The notes below the pieces were generated by a model, which was given only the letters and a program-made list of their open reading frames with translations, did not search any database and had not been told where the DNA came from. DNA of 64,000 nt from Henricia sp. BOLD:AAB3569 (lineage: Eukaryota > Echinodermata > Asteroidea > Spinulosida > Echinasteridae). Where the stretch lies: the NCBI GenBank assembly GCA_037783545.1, contig JBBELK010001425.1, positions 51,209 to 115,208 on the forward strand, read 5' to 3'. The position numbers and the translations under genes were made by a program. Below, piece by piece: positions 36,701 through 50,900 of the stretch (positions are counted from its first letter, which is position 1; each line of letters starts with the position of its first letter).

Positions 36701-39700
36701 ACACTTTGACCAAAATCCCGTCCCAAACTGGGCCGTGTCAACGACAGTCCGAAGGACTGAGCATGCGCACGAGTCAGGAGTACACCAAAGAGGTGTGTAC
36801 AGACAGCCACAGGTTGCGGGAGCATCCAGGAAGCGCCAACCCCTTTTTTTCCTAAACTCTGAAATGTATCTGTCATTTCCCGGCGAAAGTCTGTCAATTT
36901 TTTAGGACAAGTGCGCAATATAGAGTCTTTGGAGCATGCAAAATTTGAAGTTCGTCGGAACATTTTTCGACCTCCAAATTTGCCGACGTTTGGACCACAC
37001 TTTGACCAAAATCCCGTCCCAAACTGGGACGTGTCAACGACAGTCTGAAGGACTGAGCATGCGCACGAGTCAGGAGTACACCAAAGAGGTGTGTACAGAC
37101 AGCCACAGGTTGCGGGAGCATCCAGGAAGCGCCAACCCCTTTTTTTCCTAAACTCTGAAATTTCTCTGCCATTTCCCGGCGAAAGTCTGTCATTTTTTTA
37201 GGACAAGTGCGCAATATAGAGCCTTTGGAGCATGCAAAATTTGAAGTTCGTTGGAACATTTTTCGACCTCCAAATTTGCCGACGTTTGCACCACACTTTG
37301 ACCAAAATCCCGTCCCAAACTGGGCCGTGTCAACGACAGTCCGAAGGACTGAGCATGCGCACGAGTCAGGAGTACACCAAAGAGGTGTGTACAGACAGCC
37401 ACAGGTTGCGGGAGCATCCAGGAAGCGCCAACCCCTTTTTTTCCTAAACTCTGAAATTTCTCTGCCATTTCCCGGCGAAAGTCTGTCATTTTTTTAGGAC
37501 AAGTGCGCAATATAGAGTCTTTGGAGCATGCAAAATTTGAAGTTCGTCGGAAAATTTTTCGACCTCCAAATTTTCCGACGTTTGGACCACACTTTGACCA
37601 AAATCCCGTCCCAAACTAGGCCGTGTCAACGACAGTCCGAAGGACTGAGCATGCGCACGAGTCAGGAGTACACCAAAGAGGTGTGTACAGACAGCCACAG
37701 GTTGCGGGAGCATCCAGGAAGCGCCAACCCCTTTTTTTCCTAAACTCTGAAATTTCTCTGTCATTTCCCGGCGAAAGTCTGTCAATTTTTTAGGACAAGT
37801 GCGCAATATAGAGTCTTTGGAGCATGCAAAATTTGAAGTTCGTCGGAAAATTTTTCGACCTCCAAATTTGCCGACGTTTGGACCACACTTTGACCAAAAT
37901 GCCGTCCCAAACTGGGCCGTGTCAACGACAGTCTGAAGGACTGAGCATGCGCACGAGTCAGGAGTACACCAAAGAGGTGTGTACAGACAGCCACAGGTTG
38001 CGGGAGCATCCAGGAAGCGCCAACCCCTTTTTCCTAAACTGCAATTTCTCTGTCATTTCCCGGCGAAAGTCTGTCAATTTTTTAGGACAAGTGCGCAATA
38101 TAGAGTCTTTGGAGCATGCAAAATTTGAAGTTCGTCGGACAATTTTTCGACCTCCAAATTTGCCGACGTTTGGACCACACTTTGACCAAAATCCCGTCCC
38201 AAACTGGGCCGTGTCAACGACAGTCCGAAGGACTGAGCATGCGCACGAGTCAGGAGTACACCAAAGAGGTGTGTACAGACAGCCACAGGTTGCGGGAGCA
38301 TCCAGGAAGCGCCAACCCCTTTTTTTCCTAAACTCTGAAATTTCTCTGTCATTTCCCGGCGAAAGTCTGTCAATTTTTTAGGACAATTGCGCAATATAGA
38401 GTCTTTGGAGCATGCAAAATTTGAAGTTCGTCGAAAAATTTTTCGACCTCCAAATTTGCCGACGTTTGGACCACACTTTGACCAAAATGCCGTCCCAAAC
38501 TGGGCCGTGTCAACGACAGTCCGAAGGACTGAGCATGCGCACGAGTCAGGAGTACACCAAAGAGGTGTGTACAGACAGCCACAGGTTGCGGGAGCATCCA
38601 GGAAGCGCCAACCCCTTTTTCCTAAACTGCAATTTCTCTGTCATTTCCCGGCGAAAGTCTGTCAATTTTTTAGGACAAGTGCGCAATATAGAGTCTTTGG
38701 AGCATGCAAAATTTGAAGTTCGTCGGACAATTTTTCGACCTCCAAATTTGCCGACGTTTGGACCACACTTTGACCAAAATCCCGTCCCAAACTGAGCCGT
38801 GTCAACGACAGTCCGAAGGACTGAGCATGCGCACGAGTCAGGAGTACACCAAAGAGGTGTGTACAGACAGCCACAGGTTGCGGGAGCATCCAGGAAGCGC
38901 CAACCCCTTTTTTTCCTAAACTCTGAAATTTCTCTGCCATTTCCCGGCGAAAGTCTGAAATTTTTCGACCTCCAAATTTGCCGACGTTTGGACCACACTT
39001 TGACCAAAATCCCGTCCCAAACTGGGCCGTGTCAACGACAGTCCGAAGGACTGAGCATGCGCACGAGTCAGGAGTACACCAAAGAGGTGTGTACAGACAG
39101 CCACAGGTTGCGGGAGCATCCAGGAAGCGCCAACCCCTTTTATTCCTAAACTCTGACATTTCTCTGCCATTTCCCGGCGAAAGTCTGTCATTTTTTTAGG
39201 ACAAGTGCGCAATATAGAGTCTTTGGAGCATGCAAAATTTGAAGTTCGTCGGAAAATTTTTCGACCTCCAAATTTGCCGACGTTTGGACCACACTTTGAC
39301 CAAAATCCCGTCCCAAACTGGGCCGTGTCAACGTCAGTCCGAAGGACTGAGCATGCGCACGAGTCAGGAGTACACCAAAGAGGTGTGTACAGACAGCCAC
39401 AGGTTGCGGGAGCATCCAGGAAGCGCCAACCCCTTTTTTCCTAAACTCTGAAATTTATCTGTCATTTCCCGGCGAAAGTCTGTCAATTTTTTAGGACAAG
39501 TGCGCAATATAGAGTCTTTGGAGCATGCAAAATTTGATGTTCGTCGGAAAATTTTTCGACCTCCAAATTTGCCGACGTTTGGACCACACTTTGACCAAAA
39601 TCCCGTCCCAAACTGGGCCGTGTCAACGACAGTCCGAAGGACTGAGCATGCGCACGAGTCAGGAGTACACCAAAGAGGTGTGTACAGACAGCCACAGGTT

Positions 39701-42675
39701 GCGGGAGCATCCAGGAAGCGCCAACCCCTTTTTCCTAAACTGCAATTTCTCTGTCATTTCCCGGCGAAAGTCTGTCAATTTTTTAGGACAAGTGCGCAAT
39801 ATAGAGTCTTTGGAGCATGCAAAATTTGAAGTTCGTCGGACAATTTTTCGACCTCCAAATTTGCCGACGTTTGGACCACACTTTGACCAAAATCCCGTCC
39901 CAAACTGAGCCGTGTCAACGACAGTCCGAAGGACTGAGCATGCGCACGAGTCAGGAGTACACCAAAGAGGTGTGTACAGACAGCCACAGGTTGCGGGAGC
40001 ATCCAGGAAGCGCCAACCCCTTTTTTTCCTAAACTCTGAAATTTCTCTGCCATTTCCCGGCGAAAGTCTGAAATTTTTCGACCTCCAAATTTGCCGACGT
40101 TTGGACCACACTTTGACCAAAATCCCGTCCCAAACTAGGCCGTGTCAACGACAGTCCGAAGGACTGAGCATGCGCACGAGTCAGGAGTACACCAAAGAGG
40201 TGTGTACAGACAGCCACAGGTTGCGGGAGCATCCAGGAAGCGCCAACCCCTTTTTTTCCTAAACTCTGAAATTTCTCTGTCATTTCCCGGCGAAAGTCTG
40301 TCAATTTTTTAGGACAAGTGCGCAATATAGAGTCTTTGGAGCATGCAAAATTTGATGTTCGTCGGAAAATTTTTCGACCTCCAAATTTGCCGACGTTTGG
40401 ACCACACTTTGACCAAAATCCCGTCCCAAACTGGGCCGTGTCAACGACAGTCCGAAGGACTGAGCATGCGCACGAGTCAGGAGTACACCAAAGAGGTGTG
40501 TACAGACAGCCACAGGTTGCGGGAGCATCCAGGAAGCGCCAACCCCTTTTTTTCCTAAACTCTGAAATTTCTCTGCCATTTCCCGGCGAAAGTCTGTCAT
40601 TTTTTTAGGACAAGTGCGCAATATAGAGTCTTTGGAGCATGCAAAATGTGATGTTCGTCGGAAAATTTTTCGACCTCCAAATTTGCCGACGTTTGGACCA
40701 CACTTTGACCAAAATCCCGTCCCAAACTGGGCCGTGTCAACGACAGTCCGAAGGACTGAGCATGCGCACGAGTCAGGAGTACACCAAAGAGGTGTGTACA
40801 GACAGCCACAGGTTGCGGGAGCATCCAGGAAGCGCCAACCCCTTTTTTTCCTAAACTCTGAAATTTCTCTGCCATTTCCCGGCGAAAGTCTGTCATTTTT
40901 TTAGGACAAGTGGGCAATATAGAGTCTTTGGAGCATGCAAAATTTGAAGTTCGTCGGAACATTTTTCGACCTCCAAATTTGCCGACGTTTGGACCACACT
41001 TTGACCAAAATCCCGTCCCAAACTGGGCCGTGTCAACGACAGTCCGAAGGACTGAGCATGCGCACGAGTCAGGAGTACACCAAAGAGGTGTGTACAGACA
41101 GCCACAGGTTGCGGGAGCATCCAGGAAGCGCCAACCCCTTTTTTCCTAAACTCTGAAATTTCTCTGCCATTTCCCGGCGAAAGTCTGTCAATTTTTTAGG
41201 ACAAGTGCGCAATATAGAGTCTTTGGAGCATGCAAAATTTGAAGTTCGTCGGAAAATTTTTCGACCTCCAAATTTGCCGACGTTTGGACCACACTTTGAC
41301 CAAAATCCCGTCCCAAACTGGGCCGTGTCAACGACAGTCCGAAGGACTGAGCATGCGCACGAGTCAGGAGTACACCAAAGAGGTGTGTACAGACAGCCAC
41401 AGGTTGCGGGAGCATCCAGGAAGCGCCAACCCCTTTTTTTCCTAAACTCTGAAATTTCTCTGCCATTTCCCGGCGAAAGTCTGTCATTTTTTTAGGACAA
41501 GTGCGCAATATAGAGTCTTTGGAGCATGCAAAATGTGATGTTCGTCGGAAAATTTTTCGACCTCCAAATTTGCCGACGTTTGGACCACACTTTGACCAAA
41601 ATCCCGTCCCAAACTGGGCCGTGTCAACGACAGTCCGAAGGACTGAGCATGCGCACGAGTCAGGAGTACACCAAAGAGGTGTGTACAGACAGCCACAGGT
41701 TGCGGGAGCATCCAGGAAGCGCCAACCCCTTTTTTTCCTAAACTCTGAAATTTCTCTGCCATTTCCCGGCGAAAGTCTGTCATTTTTTTAGGACAAGTGG
41801 GCAATATAGAGTCTTTGGAGCATGCAAAATTTGAAGTTCGTCGGAACATTTTTCGACCTCCAAATTTGCCGACGTTTGGACCACACTTTGACCAAAATCC
41901 CGTCCCAAACTGGGACGTGTCAACGACAGTCTGAAGGACTGAGCATGCGCACGAGTCAGGAGTACACCAAAGAGGTGTGTACAGACAGCCACAGGTTGCG
42001 GGAGCATCCAGGAAGCGCCAACCCCTTTTTTTCCTAAACTCTGAAATTTCTCTGCCATTTCCCGGCGAAAGTCTGTCATTTTTTTAGGACAAGTGCGCAA
42101 TATAGAGTCTTTGGAGCATGCAAAATTTGAAGTTCGTCGGAACATTTTTCGACCTCCAAATTTGCCGACGTTTGCACCACACTTTGACCAAAATCCCGTC
42201 CCAAACTGGGCCGTGTCAACGACAGTCCGAAGGACTGAGCATGCGCACGAGTCAGGAGTACACCAAAGAGGTGTGTACAGACAGCCACAGGTTGCGGGAG
42301 CATCCAGGAAGCGCCAACCCCTTTTTTTCCTAAACTCTGAAATTTCTCTGCCATTTCCCGGCGAAAGTCTGTCATTTTTTTAGGACAAGTGCGCAATATA
42401 GAGTCTTTGGAGCATGCAAAATGTGATGTTCGTCGGAAAATTTTTCGACCTCCAAATTTGCCGACGTTTGGACCACACTTTGACCAAAATCCCGTCCCAA
42501 ACTGAGCCGTGTCAACGACAGTCCGAAGGACTGAGCATGCGCACGAGTCAGGAGTACACCAAAGAGGTGTGTACAGACAGCCACAGGTTGCGGGAGCATC
42601 CAGGAAGCGCCAACCCCTTTTTTTCCTAAACTCTGAAATTTCTCTGCCATTTCCCGGCGAAAGTCTGAAATTTTT
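29411..42675. repeat. B monomers with a shared 66-bp deletion (six copies)
   Basis: AAAGTCTGAAATTTTTCG joins two parts of the monomer that are normally 66 bp further apart, removing the T tract and the block through TTCGTCGGA. It is found at about 29411, 33476, 36364, 38954, 40067 and 42664. In every case the preceding monomer carries the variant CTGAGCCGTG instead of CTGGGCCGTG. Linked markers show the pair moved together as one haplotype. Confidence 0.87.
30953..36728. repeat. 2888-bp tandem duplication in satellite B
   Basis: About 30953-33840 and 33841-36728 are near-identical, ten monomer positions each including one unit shortened by 66 bp. Differences are few. One example is AAAGATGTGTG at about 34196 where the first copy has AAAGAGGTGTG. 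The repeat period is exactly 2888 bp at every marker checked, such as GCTATTTCCC at 31391 and 34279 and the 66-bp deletion at 33476 and 36364. This is a true higher-order repeat and the most recent large event visible in array B. Confidence 0.88.
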
Positions 42676-45107
42676 CGACCTCCAAATTTGCCGACGTTTG
42701 GACCACACTTTGACCAAAATCCCGTCCCAAACTAGGCCGTGTCAACGACAGTCCGAAGGACTGAGCATGCGCACGAGTCAGGAGTACACCAAAGAGGTGT
42801 GTACAGACAGCCACAGGTTGCGGGAGCATCCAGGAAGCGCCAACCCCTTTTTTTCCTAAACTCTGAAATTTCTCTGTCATTTCCCGGCGAAAGTCTGTCA
42901 ATTTTTTAGGACAAGTGCGCAATATAGAGTCTTTGGAGCATGCAAAATTTGATGTTCGTCGGAAAATTTTTCGACCTCCAAATTTGCCGACGTTTGGACC
43001 ACACTTTGACCAAAATCCCGTCCCAAACTGGGCCGTGTCAACGACAGTCCGAAGGACTGAGCATGCGCACGAGTCAGGAGTACACCAAAGAGGTGTGTAC
43101 AGACAGCCACAGGTTGCGGGAGCATCCAGGAAGCGCCAACCCCTTTTTTTCCTAAACTCTGAAATTTCTCTGCCATTTCCCGGCGAAAGTCTGTCATTTT
43201 TTTAGGACAAGTGCGCAATATAGAGTCTTTGGAGCATGCAAAATGTGATGTTCGTCGGAAAATTTTTCGACCTCCAAATTTGCCGACGTTTGGACCACAC
43301 TTTGACCAAAATCCCGTCCCAAACTGGGCCGTGTCAACGACAGTCCGAAGGACTGAGCATGCGCACGAGTCAGGAGTACACCAAAGAGGTGTGTACAGAC
43401 AGCCACAGGTTGCGGGAGCATCCAGGAAGCGCCAACCCCTTTTTTTCCTAAACTCTGAAATTTCTCTGCCATTTCCCGGCGAAAGTCTGTCATTTTTTTA
43501 GGACAAGTGGGCAATATAGAGTCTTTGGAGCATGCAAAATTTGAAGTTCGTCGGAACATTTTTCGACCTCCAAATTTGCCGACGTTTGGACCACACTTTG
43601 ACCAAAATCCCGTCCCAAACTGGGCCGTGTCAACGACAGTCCGAAGGACTGAGCATGCGCACGAGTCAGGAGTACACCAAAGAGGTGTGTACAGACAGCC
43701 ACAGGTTGCGGGAGCATCCAGGAAGCGCCAACCCCTTTTTTCCTAAACTCTGAAATTTCTCTGCCATTTCCCGGCGAAAGTCTGTCAATTTTTTAGGACA
43801 AGTGCGCAATATAGAGTCTTTGGAGCATGCAAAATTTGAAGTTCGTCGGAAAATTTTTCGACCTCCAAATTTGCCGACGTTTGGACCACACTTTGACCAA
43901 AATCCCGTCCCAAACTGGGCCGTGTCAACGACAGTCCGAAGGACTGAGCATGCGCACGAGTCAGGAGTACACCAAAGAGGTGTGTACAGACAGCCACAGG
44001 TTGCGGGAGCATCCAGGAAGCGCCAACCCCTTTTTTTCCTAAACTCTGAAATTTCTCTGCCATTTCCCGGCGAAAGTCTGTCATTTTTTTAGGACAAGTG
44101 CGCAATATAGAGTCTTTGGAGCATGCAAAATGTGATGTTCGTCGGAAAATTTTTCGACCTCCAAATTTGCCGACGTTTGGACCACACTTTGACCAAAATC
44201 CCGTCCCAAACTGGGCCGTGTCAACGACAGTCCGAAGGACTGAGCATGCGCACGAGTCAGGAGTACACCAAAGAGGTGTGTACAGACAGCCACAGGTTGC
44301 GGGAGCATCCAGGAAGCGCCAACCCCTTTTTTTCCTAAACTCTGAAATTTCTCTGCCATTTCCCGGCGAAAGTCTGTCATTTTTTTAGGACAAGTGGGCA
44401 ATATAGAGTCTTTGGAGCATGCAAAATTTGAAGTTCGTCGGAACATTTTTCGACCTCCAAATTTGCCGACGTTTGGACCACACTTTGACCAAAATCCCGT
44501 CCCAAACTGGGACGTGTCAACGACAGTCTGAAGGACTGAGCATGCGCACGAGTCAGGAGTACACCAAAGAGGTGTGTACAGACAGCCACAGGTTGCGGGA
44601 GCATCCAGGAAGCGCCAACCCCTTTTTTTCCTAAACTCTGAAATTTCTCTGCCATTTCCCGGCGAAAGTCTGTCATTTTTTTAGGACAAGTGCGCAATAT
44701 AGAGTCTTTGGAGCATGCAAAATTTGAAGTTCGTCGGAACATTTTTCGACCTCCAAATTTGCCGACGTTTGCACCACACTTTGACCAAAATCCCGTCCCA
44801 AACTGGGCCGTGTCAACGACAGTCCGAAGGACTGAGCATGCGCACGAGTCAGGAGTACACCAAAGAGGTGTGTACAGACAGCCACAGGTTGCGGGAGCAT
44901 CCAGGAAGCGCCAACCCCTTTTTTTCCTAAACTCTGAAATTTCTCTGCCATTTCCCGGCGAAAGTCTGTCATTTTTTTAGGACAAGTGCGCAATATAGAG
45001 TCTTTGGAGCATGCAAAATGTGATGTTCGTCGGAAAATTTTTCGACCTCCAAATTTGCCGACGTTTGGACCACACTTTGACCAAAATCCCGTCCCAAACT
45101 GGGCCGT
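39880..45107. repeat. 2597-bp tandem duplication with internal 887-bp periodicity
   Basis: About 39880-42477 matches about 42477-45107 at an offset of 2597 bp. The markers are the 66-bp deletion (40067, 42664), AAAATGTGATG monomers, GTGGGCAATATAG, CTGGGACGTG with CAGTCTGAAGG, and CGTTTGCACC. AAAATGTGATG units also recur every 887-888 bp (starting near 40614 and 41501, and again near 43211, 44098 and 44986). Three-monomer blocks were therefore amplified and then included in the larger duplication. Confidence 0.82.
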
Positions 45108-47944
45108 GTCAACGACAGTCCGAAGGACTGAGCATGCGCACGAGTCAGGAGTACACCAAAGAGGTGTGTACAGACAGCCACAGGTTGCGGGAGCATCCAG
45201 GAAGCGCCAACCCCTTTTTTTCCTAAACTCTGAAATTTCTCTGCCATTTCCCGGCGAAAGTCTGTCATTTTTTTAGGACAAGTGGGCAATATAGAGTCTT
45301 TGGAGCATGCAAAATTTGAAGTTCGTCGGAACATTTTTCGACCTCCAAATTTGCCGACGTTTGGACCACACTTTGACCAAAATCCCGTCCCAAACTGGGA
45401 CGTGTCAACGACAGTCTGAAGGACTGAGCATGCGCACGAGTCAGGAGTACACCAAAGAGGTGTGTACAGACAGCCACAGGTTGCGGGAGCATCCAGGAAG
45501 CGCCAACCCCTTTTTTCCTAAACTCTGAAATTTCTCTGCCATTTCCCGGCGAAAGTCTGTCAATTTTTTAGGACAAGTGCGCAATATAGAGTCTTTGGAG
45601 CATGCAAAATTTGAAGTTCGTCGGAAAATTTTTCGACCTCCAAATTTGCCGACGTTTGGACCACACTTTGACCAAAATCCCGTCCCAAACTGAGCCGTGT
45701 CAACGACAGTCCGAAGGACTGAGCATGCGCACGAGTCAGGAGTACACCAAAGAGGTGTGTACAGACAGCCACAGGTTGCGGGAGCATCCAGGAAGCGCCA
45801 ACCCCTTTTTTTCCTAAACTCTGAAATTTCTCTGCCATTTCCCGGCGAAAGTCTGTCATTTTTTTAGGACAAGTGCGCAATATAGAGTCTTTGGAGCATG
45901 CAAAATTTGAAGTTCGTCGGAACATTTTTCGACCTCCAAATTTGCCGACGTTTGGACCACACTTTGACCAAAATCCCGTCCCAAACTGGGCCGTGTCAAC
46001 GACAGTCCGAAGGACTGAGCATGCGCACGAGTCAGGAGTACACCAAAGAGGTGTGTACAGACAGCCACAGGTTGCGGGAGCATCCAGGAAGCGCCAACCC
46101 ATTTTTTCCTAAACTCTGAAATTTATCTGTCATTTCCCGGCGAAAGTCTGACAATTTTTTAGGACAAGTGCGTAATATAGAGTCTTTGGAGCATGCAAAA
46201 TTTGATGTTCGTCGGAAAATTTTTCGACCTCCAAATTTGCCGACGTTTGGACCACACTTTGACCAAAATCCCGTCCCAAACTGGGCCGTGTCAACGACAG
46301 TCTGAAGGACTGAGCATGCGCACGAGTCAGGAGTACACCAAAGAGGTGTGTACAGACAGCCACAGGTTGCGGGAGCATCCAGGAAGCGCCAACCCCTTTT
46401 TTTCCTAAACTCTGAAATTTCTCTGCCATTTCCCGGCGAAAGTCTGTCATTTTTTTAGGACAAGTGGGCAATATAGAGTCTTTGGAGCATGCAAAATTTG
46501 AAGTTCGTCGGAACATTTTTCGACCTCCAAATTTGCCGACGTTTGGACCACACTTTGACCAAAATCCCGTCCCAAACTGGGACGTGTCAACGACAGTCTG
46601 AAGGACTGAGCATGCGCACGAGTCAGGAGTACACCAAAGAGGTGTGTACAGACAGCCACAGGTTGCGGGAGCATCCAGGAAGCGCCAACCCCTTTTTTTC
46701 CTAAACTCTGAAATTTCTCTGTCATTTCCCGGCGAAAGTCTGTCAATTTTTTTAGGACAACTGCGCAATATAGAGTCTTTGGAGCATGCAAAATTTGAAG
46801 TTCGTCGGAAAATTTTTCGACCTCCAAATTTGCCGACGTTTGGACCACACTTTGACCAAAATCCCGTCCCAAACTGGGCCGTGTCAACGACAGTCCGAAG
46901 GACTGAGCATGCGCACGAGTCAGGAGTACACCAAAGAGGTGTGTACAGACAGCCACAGGTTGCGGGAGCATCCAGGAAGCGCCAACCCCTTTTTTTCCTA
47001 AACTCTGAAATTTCTCTGCCATTTCCCGGCGAAAGTCTGTCAATTTGTTAGGACAAGTGCGCAATATAGAGTCTTTGGAGCATGCAAAATTTGAAGTTCG
47101 TCGGAAAATTTGTCGACCTCCAAATTTGCCGACGTTTGGACCACACTTTGACCAAAATCCCGTCCCAAACTGGGCCGTGTCAACGACAGTCCGAAGGACT
47201 GAGCATGCGCACGAGTCAGGAGTACACCAAAGATGTGTGTACAGACAGCCACAGGTTGCGGGAGCATCCAGGAAGCGCCAACCCCTTTTTTTCCTAAACT
47301 CTGAAATTTCTCTGTCATTTCCCGGCGAAAGTCTGTCAATTTTTTAGGACAAGTGCGCAATATAGAGTCTTTGGAGCATGCAAAATTTGAAGTTCGTCGG
47401 AAAATTTTTCGACCTCCAAATTTGCCGACGTTTGGACCACACTTTGACCAAAATCCCGTCCCAAACTGGGCCGTGTCAACGACAGTCCGAAGGACTGAGC
47501 ATGCGCACGAGTCAGGAGTACACCAAAGAGGTGTGTACAGACAGCCACAGGTTGCGGGAGCATCCAGGAAGCGCCAACCTCTTTTTTTTCCTAAACTCTG
47601 AAATTTCTCTGCCATTTCCCGGCGAAAGTCTGTCAATTTTTTAGGACAAGTGCGCAATATAGAGTCTTTGGAGCATGCAAAATTTGAAGTTCGTCGGAAA
47701 ATGTTTCGACCTCCAAATTTACCGACGTTTGGACCACACTTTGACCAAAATCCCGTCCCAAACTGGGCCGTGTCAACGACAGTCCGAAGGACTGAGCATG
47801 CGCACGAGTCAGGAGTACACCAAAGAGGTGTGTACAGACAGCCACAGGTTGCGGGAGCATCCAGGAAGCGCCAACCCCTTTTTTTCCTAAACTCTGAAAT
47901 TTCTCTGCCATTTCCCGGCGAAAGTCTGTCAATTTTTTAGGACA

Positions 47945-50900
47945 GGTGCGCAATATAGAGTCTTTGGAGCATGCAAAATTTGAAGTTCGTCGGAAAATGT
48001 TTCGACCTCCAAATTTGCCGACGTTTGGACCACACTTTGACCAAAATCCCGTCCCAAACTGGGCCGTGTCAACGACAGTCCGAAGGACTGAGCATGCGCA
48101 CGAGTCAGGAGTACACCAAAGAGGTGTGTACAGACAGCCACAGGTTGCGGGAGCATCCAGGAAGCGCCAACCCCTTTTTTTCCTAAACTCTGAAATTTCT
48201 CTGTCATTTCCCGGCGAAAGTCTGTCAATTTTTTTAGGACAAGTGCGCAATATAGAGTCTTTGGAGCATGCAAAATTTGAAGTTCGTCGGAAAATGTTTC
48301 GACCTCCAAATTTGCCGACGTTTGGACCACACTTTGACCAAAATCCCGTCCCAAACTGGGCCGTGTCAACGACAGTCCGAGAGACTGAGCATGCGCACGA
48401 GACAGGAGTACACCAAAGAGGTGTGTACAGACAGCCACAGGTTGCGGGAGCATCCAGGAAGCGCCAACCCCTTTTTTTCCTAAACTCTTAAATTTCTCTG
48501 TCATTTCCCGGCGAAAGTCTGTCAATTTTTTAGGACAGGTGCGCAATATAGAGTCTTTGGAGCATGCAAAATTTGAAGTTCGTCGGAACATTTTTCGACC
48601 TCCAAATTTGCCGACGTTTGGACCACACTTTGACCAAAATCCCGTCCCAAACTGGGCCGTGTCAACGACAGTCCGAAGGACTGAGCATGCGCACGAGTCA
48701 GGAGTACACCAAAGAGGTGTGTACAGACAGCCACAGGTTGCGGGAGCATCCAGGAAGCGCCAACCCTCTTTTTTTCCTAAACTCTGAAATTTCCCTGCCA
48801 TTTCCCTGCGAAAGTCTGTCAATTTTTTAGGACGAGTGCGCAATATAGAGTCTTTGGGGCATGCAAAATTTGAAGTTCGTCGGAAAATTTTTCGACCTCC
48901 AAACTTGCCGACGTTTGGACCACACTTTGACCAAAATCCCGTCCCAAACTGGGCCGTGTCAACGACAGTCCGAAGGACTGAGCATGCGCACGAGTACACC
49001 AAAGAGGTGTGTACAGACAGCCACAGGTTGCGGGAGCATCCAGGAAGCGCCAACCCCTTTTTTTCCTAAACTCTGAAATTTATCTGCCATTTCCCGGCGA
49101 AAGTCTGTCAATTTTTTAGGACAAGTGCGTAATATAGAGTCTTTTGAGCATGCAAAATTTGAAGTTCGTCGGAAAATTTTTCGACCTCCAAATTTGCCGA
49201 CGTTTGGACCACACTTTGACCAAAATCCCGTCCCAAACTGGGCCGTGTCAACGACAGTCCGAAGGACTGAGCATGCGCACGAGTCAGGAGTACACCAAAG
49301 AGGTGTGTACAGACAGCCACAGGTTGCGGGAGCATCCAGGAAGCGCCAACCCCTTTTTTTCCTAAACTCTGAAATTTCTCTGCCATTTCCCGGCGAAAGT
49401 CTGTCAATTTTTTAGGACAAGTGCGCAATATAGAGTCTTTTGAGCATGCAAAATTTGAAGTTCGCCGGAAAATTTGTCGACCTCCAAATTTGCCGACGTT
49501 TGGACCACACTTTGACCAAAATCCCGTCCCAAACTGGGCCGTGTCAACGACAGTCCGAAGGACTGAGCATGCGCACGAGTCAGGAGTACACCAAAGAGGT
49601 GTGTACAGACAGCCACAGGTTGCGGGAGCATCCAGGAAGCGCCAACCTCTTTTTTTTCCTAAACTCTGAAATTTCTCTGCCATTTCCCGGCGAAAGTCTG
49701 TCAATTTTTTAGGACAAGTGCGCAATATAGAGTCTTTGGAGCATGCAAAATTTGAAGTTCGTCGGAAAATGTTTCGACCTCCAAATTTGCCGACGTTTGG
49801 ACCACACTTTGACCAAAATCCCGTCCCAAACTGGGCCGTGTCAACGACAGTCCGAAGGACTGAGCATGCGCACGAGTCAGGAGTACACCAAAGAGGTGTG
49901 TACAGACAGCCACAGGTTGCGGGAGCATCCAGGAAGCGCCAACCCCTTTTTTTCCTAAACTCTGAAATTTCTCTGTCATTTCCCGGCGAAAGTCTGTCAA
50001 TTTTTTAGGACAGGTGCGCAATATAGAGTCTTTGGAGCATGCAAAATTTGAAGTTCGTCGGAACATTTTTCGACCTCCAAATTTGCCGACGTTTGGACCA
50101 CACTTTGACCAAAATCCCGTCGCAAACTGGGCCGTGTCAATGACAGTCCGAAGGACTGAGCATGCGCACGAGTCAGGAGTACACCAAAGAGGTGTGTACA
50201 GACAGCCACAGGTTGCGGGAGCATCCAGGAAGCGCCAACCCTCTTTTTTTACTAAACTCTGAAATTTCTCTGCCATTTCCCGGCGAAAGTCTGTCAATTT
50301 TTTAGGACAAGTGCGCAATATAGAGTCTTTGGAGCATGCAAAATTTGAAGTTCGTCGGAAAATGTTTCGACCTCCAAATTTGCCGACGTTTGGACCACAC
50401 TTTGACCAAAATCCCGTCCCAAACTGGGCCGTGTCAACGACAGTCCGAAGGACTGAGCATGCGCACGAGTCAGGAGTACACCAAAGAGGTGTGTACAGAC
50501 AGCCACAGGTTGCGGGAGCATCCAGGAAGCGCCAACCCCTTTTTTTCCTAAACTCTGAAATTTCTCTGTCATTTCCCGGCGAAAGTCTGTCAATTTTTTT
50601 AGGACAAGTGCGCAATATAGAGTCTTTGGAGCATGCAAAATTTGAAGTTCGTCGGAAAATGTTTCGACCTCCAAATTTGCCGACGTTTGGACCACACTTT
50701 GACCAAAATCCCGTCCCAAACTGGGCCGTGTCAACGACAGTCCGAGAGACTGAGCATGCGCACGAGACAGGAGTACACCAAAGAGGTGTGTACAGACAGC
50801 CACAGGTTGCGGGAGCATCCAGGAAGCGCCAACCCCTTTTTTTCCTAAACTCTTAAATTTCTCTGTCATTTCCCGGCGAAAGTCTGTCAATTTTTTAGGA

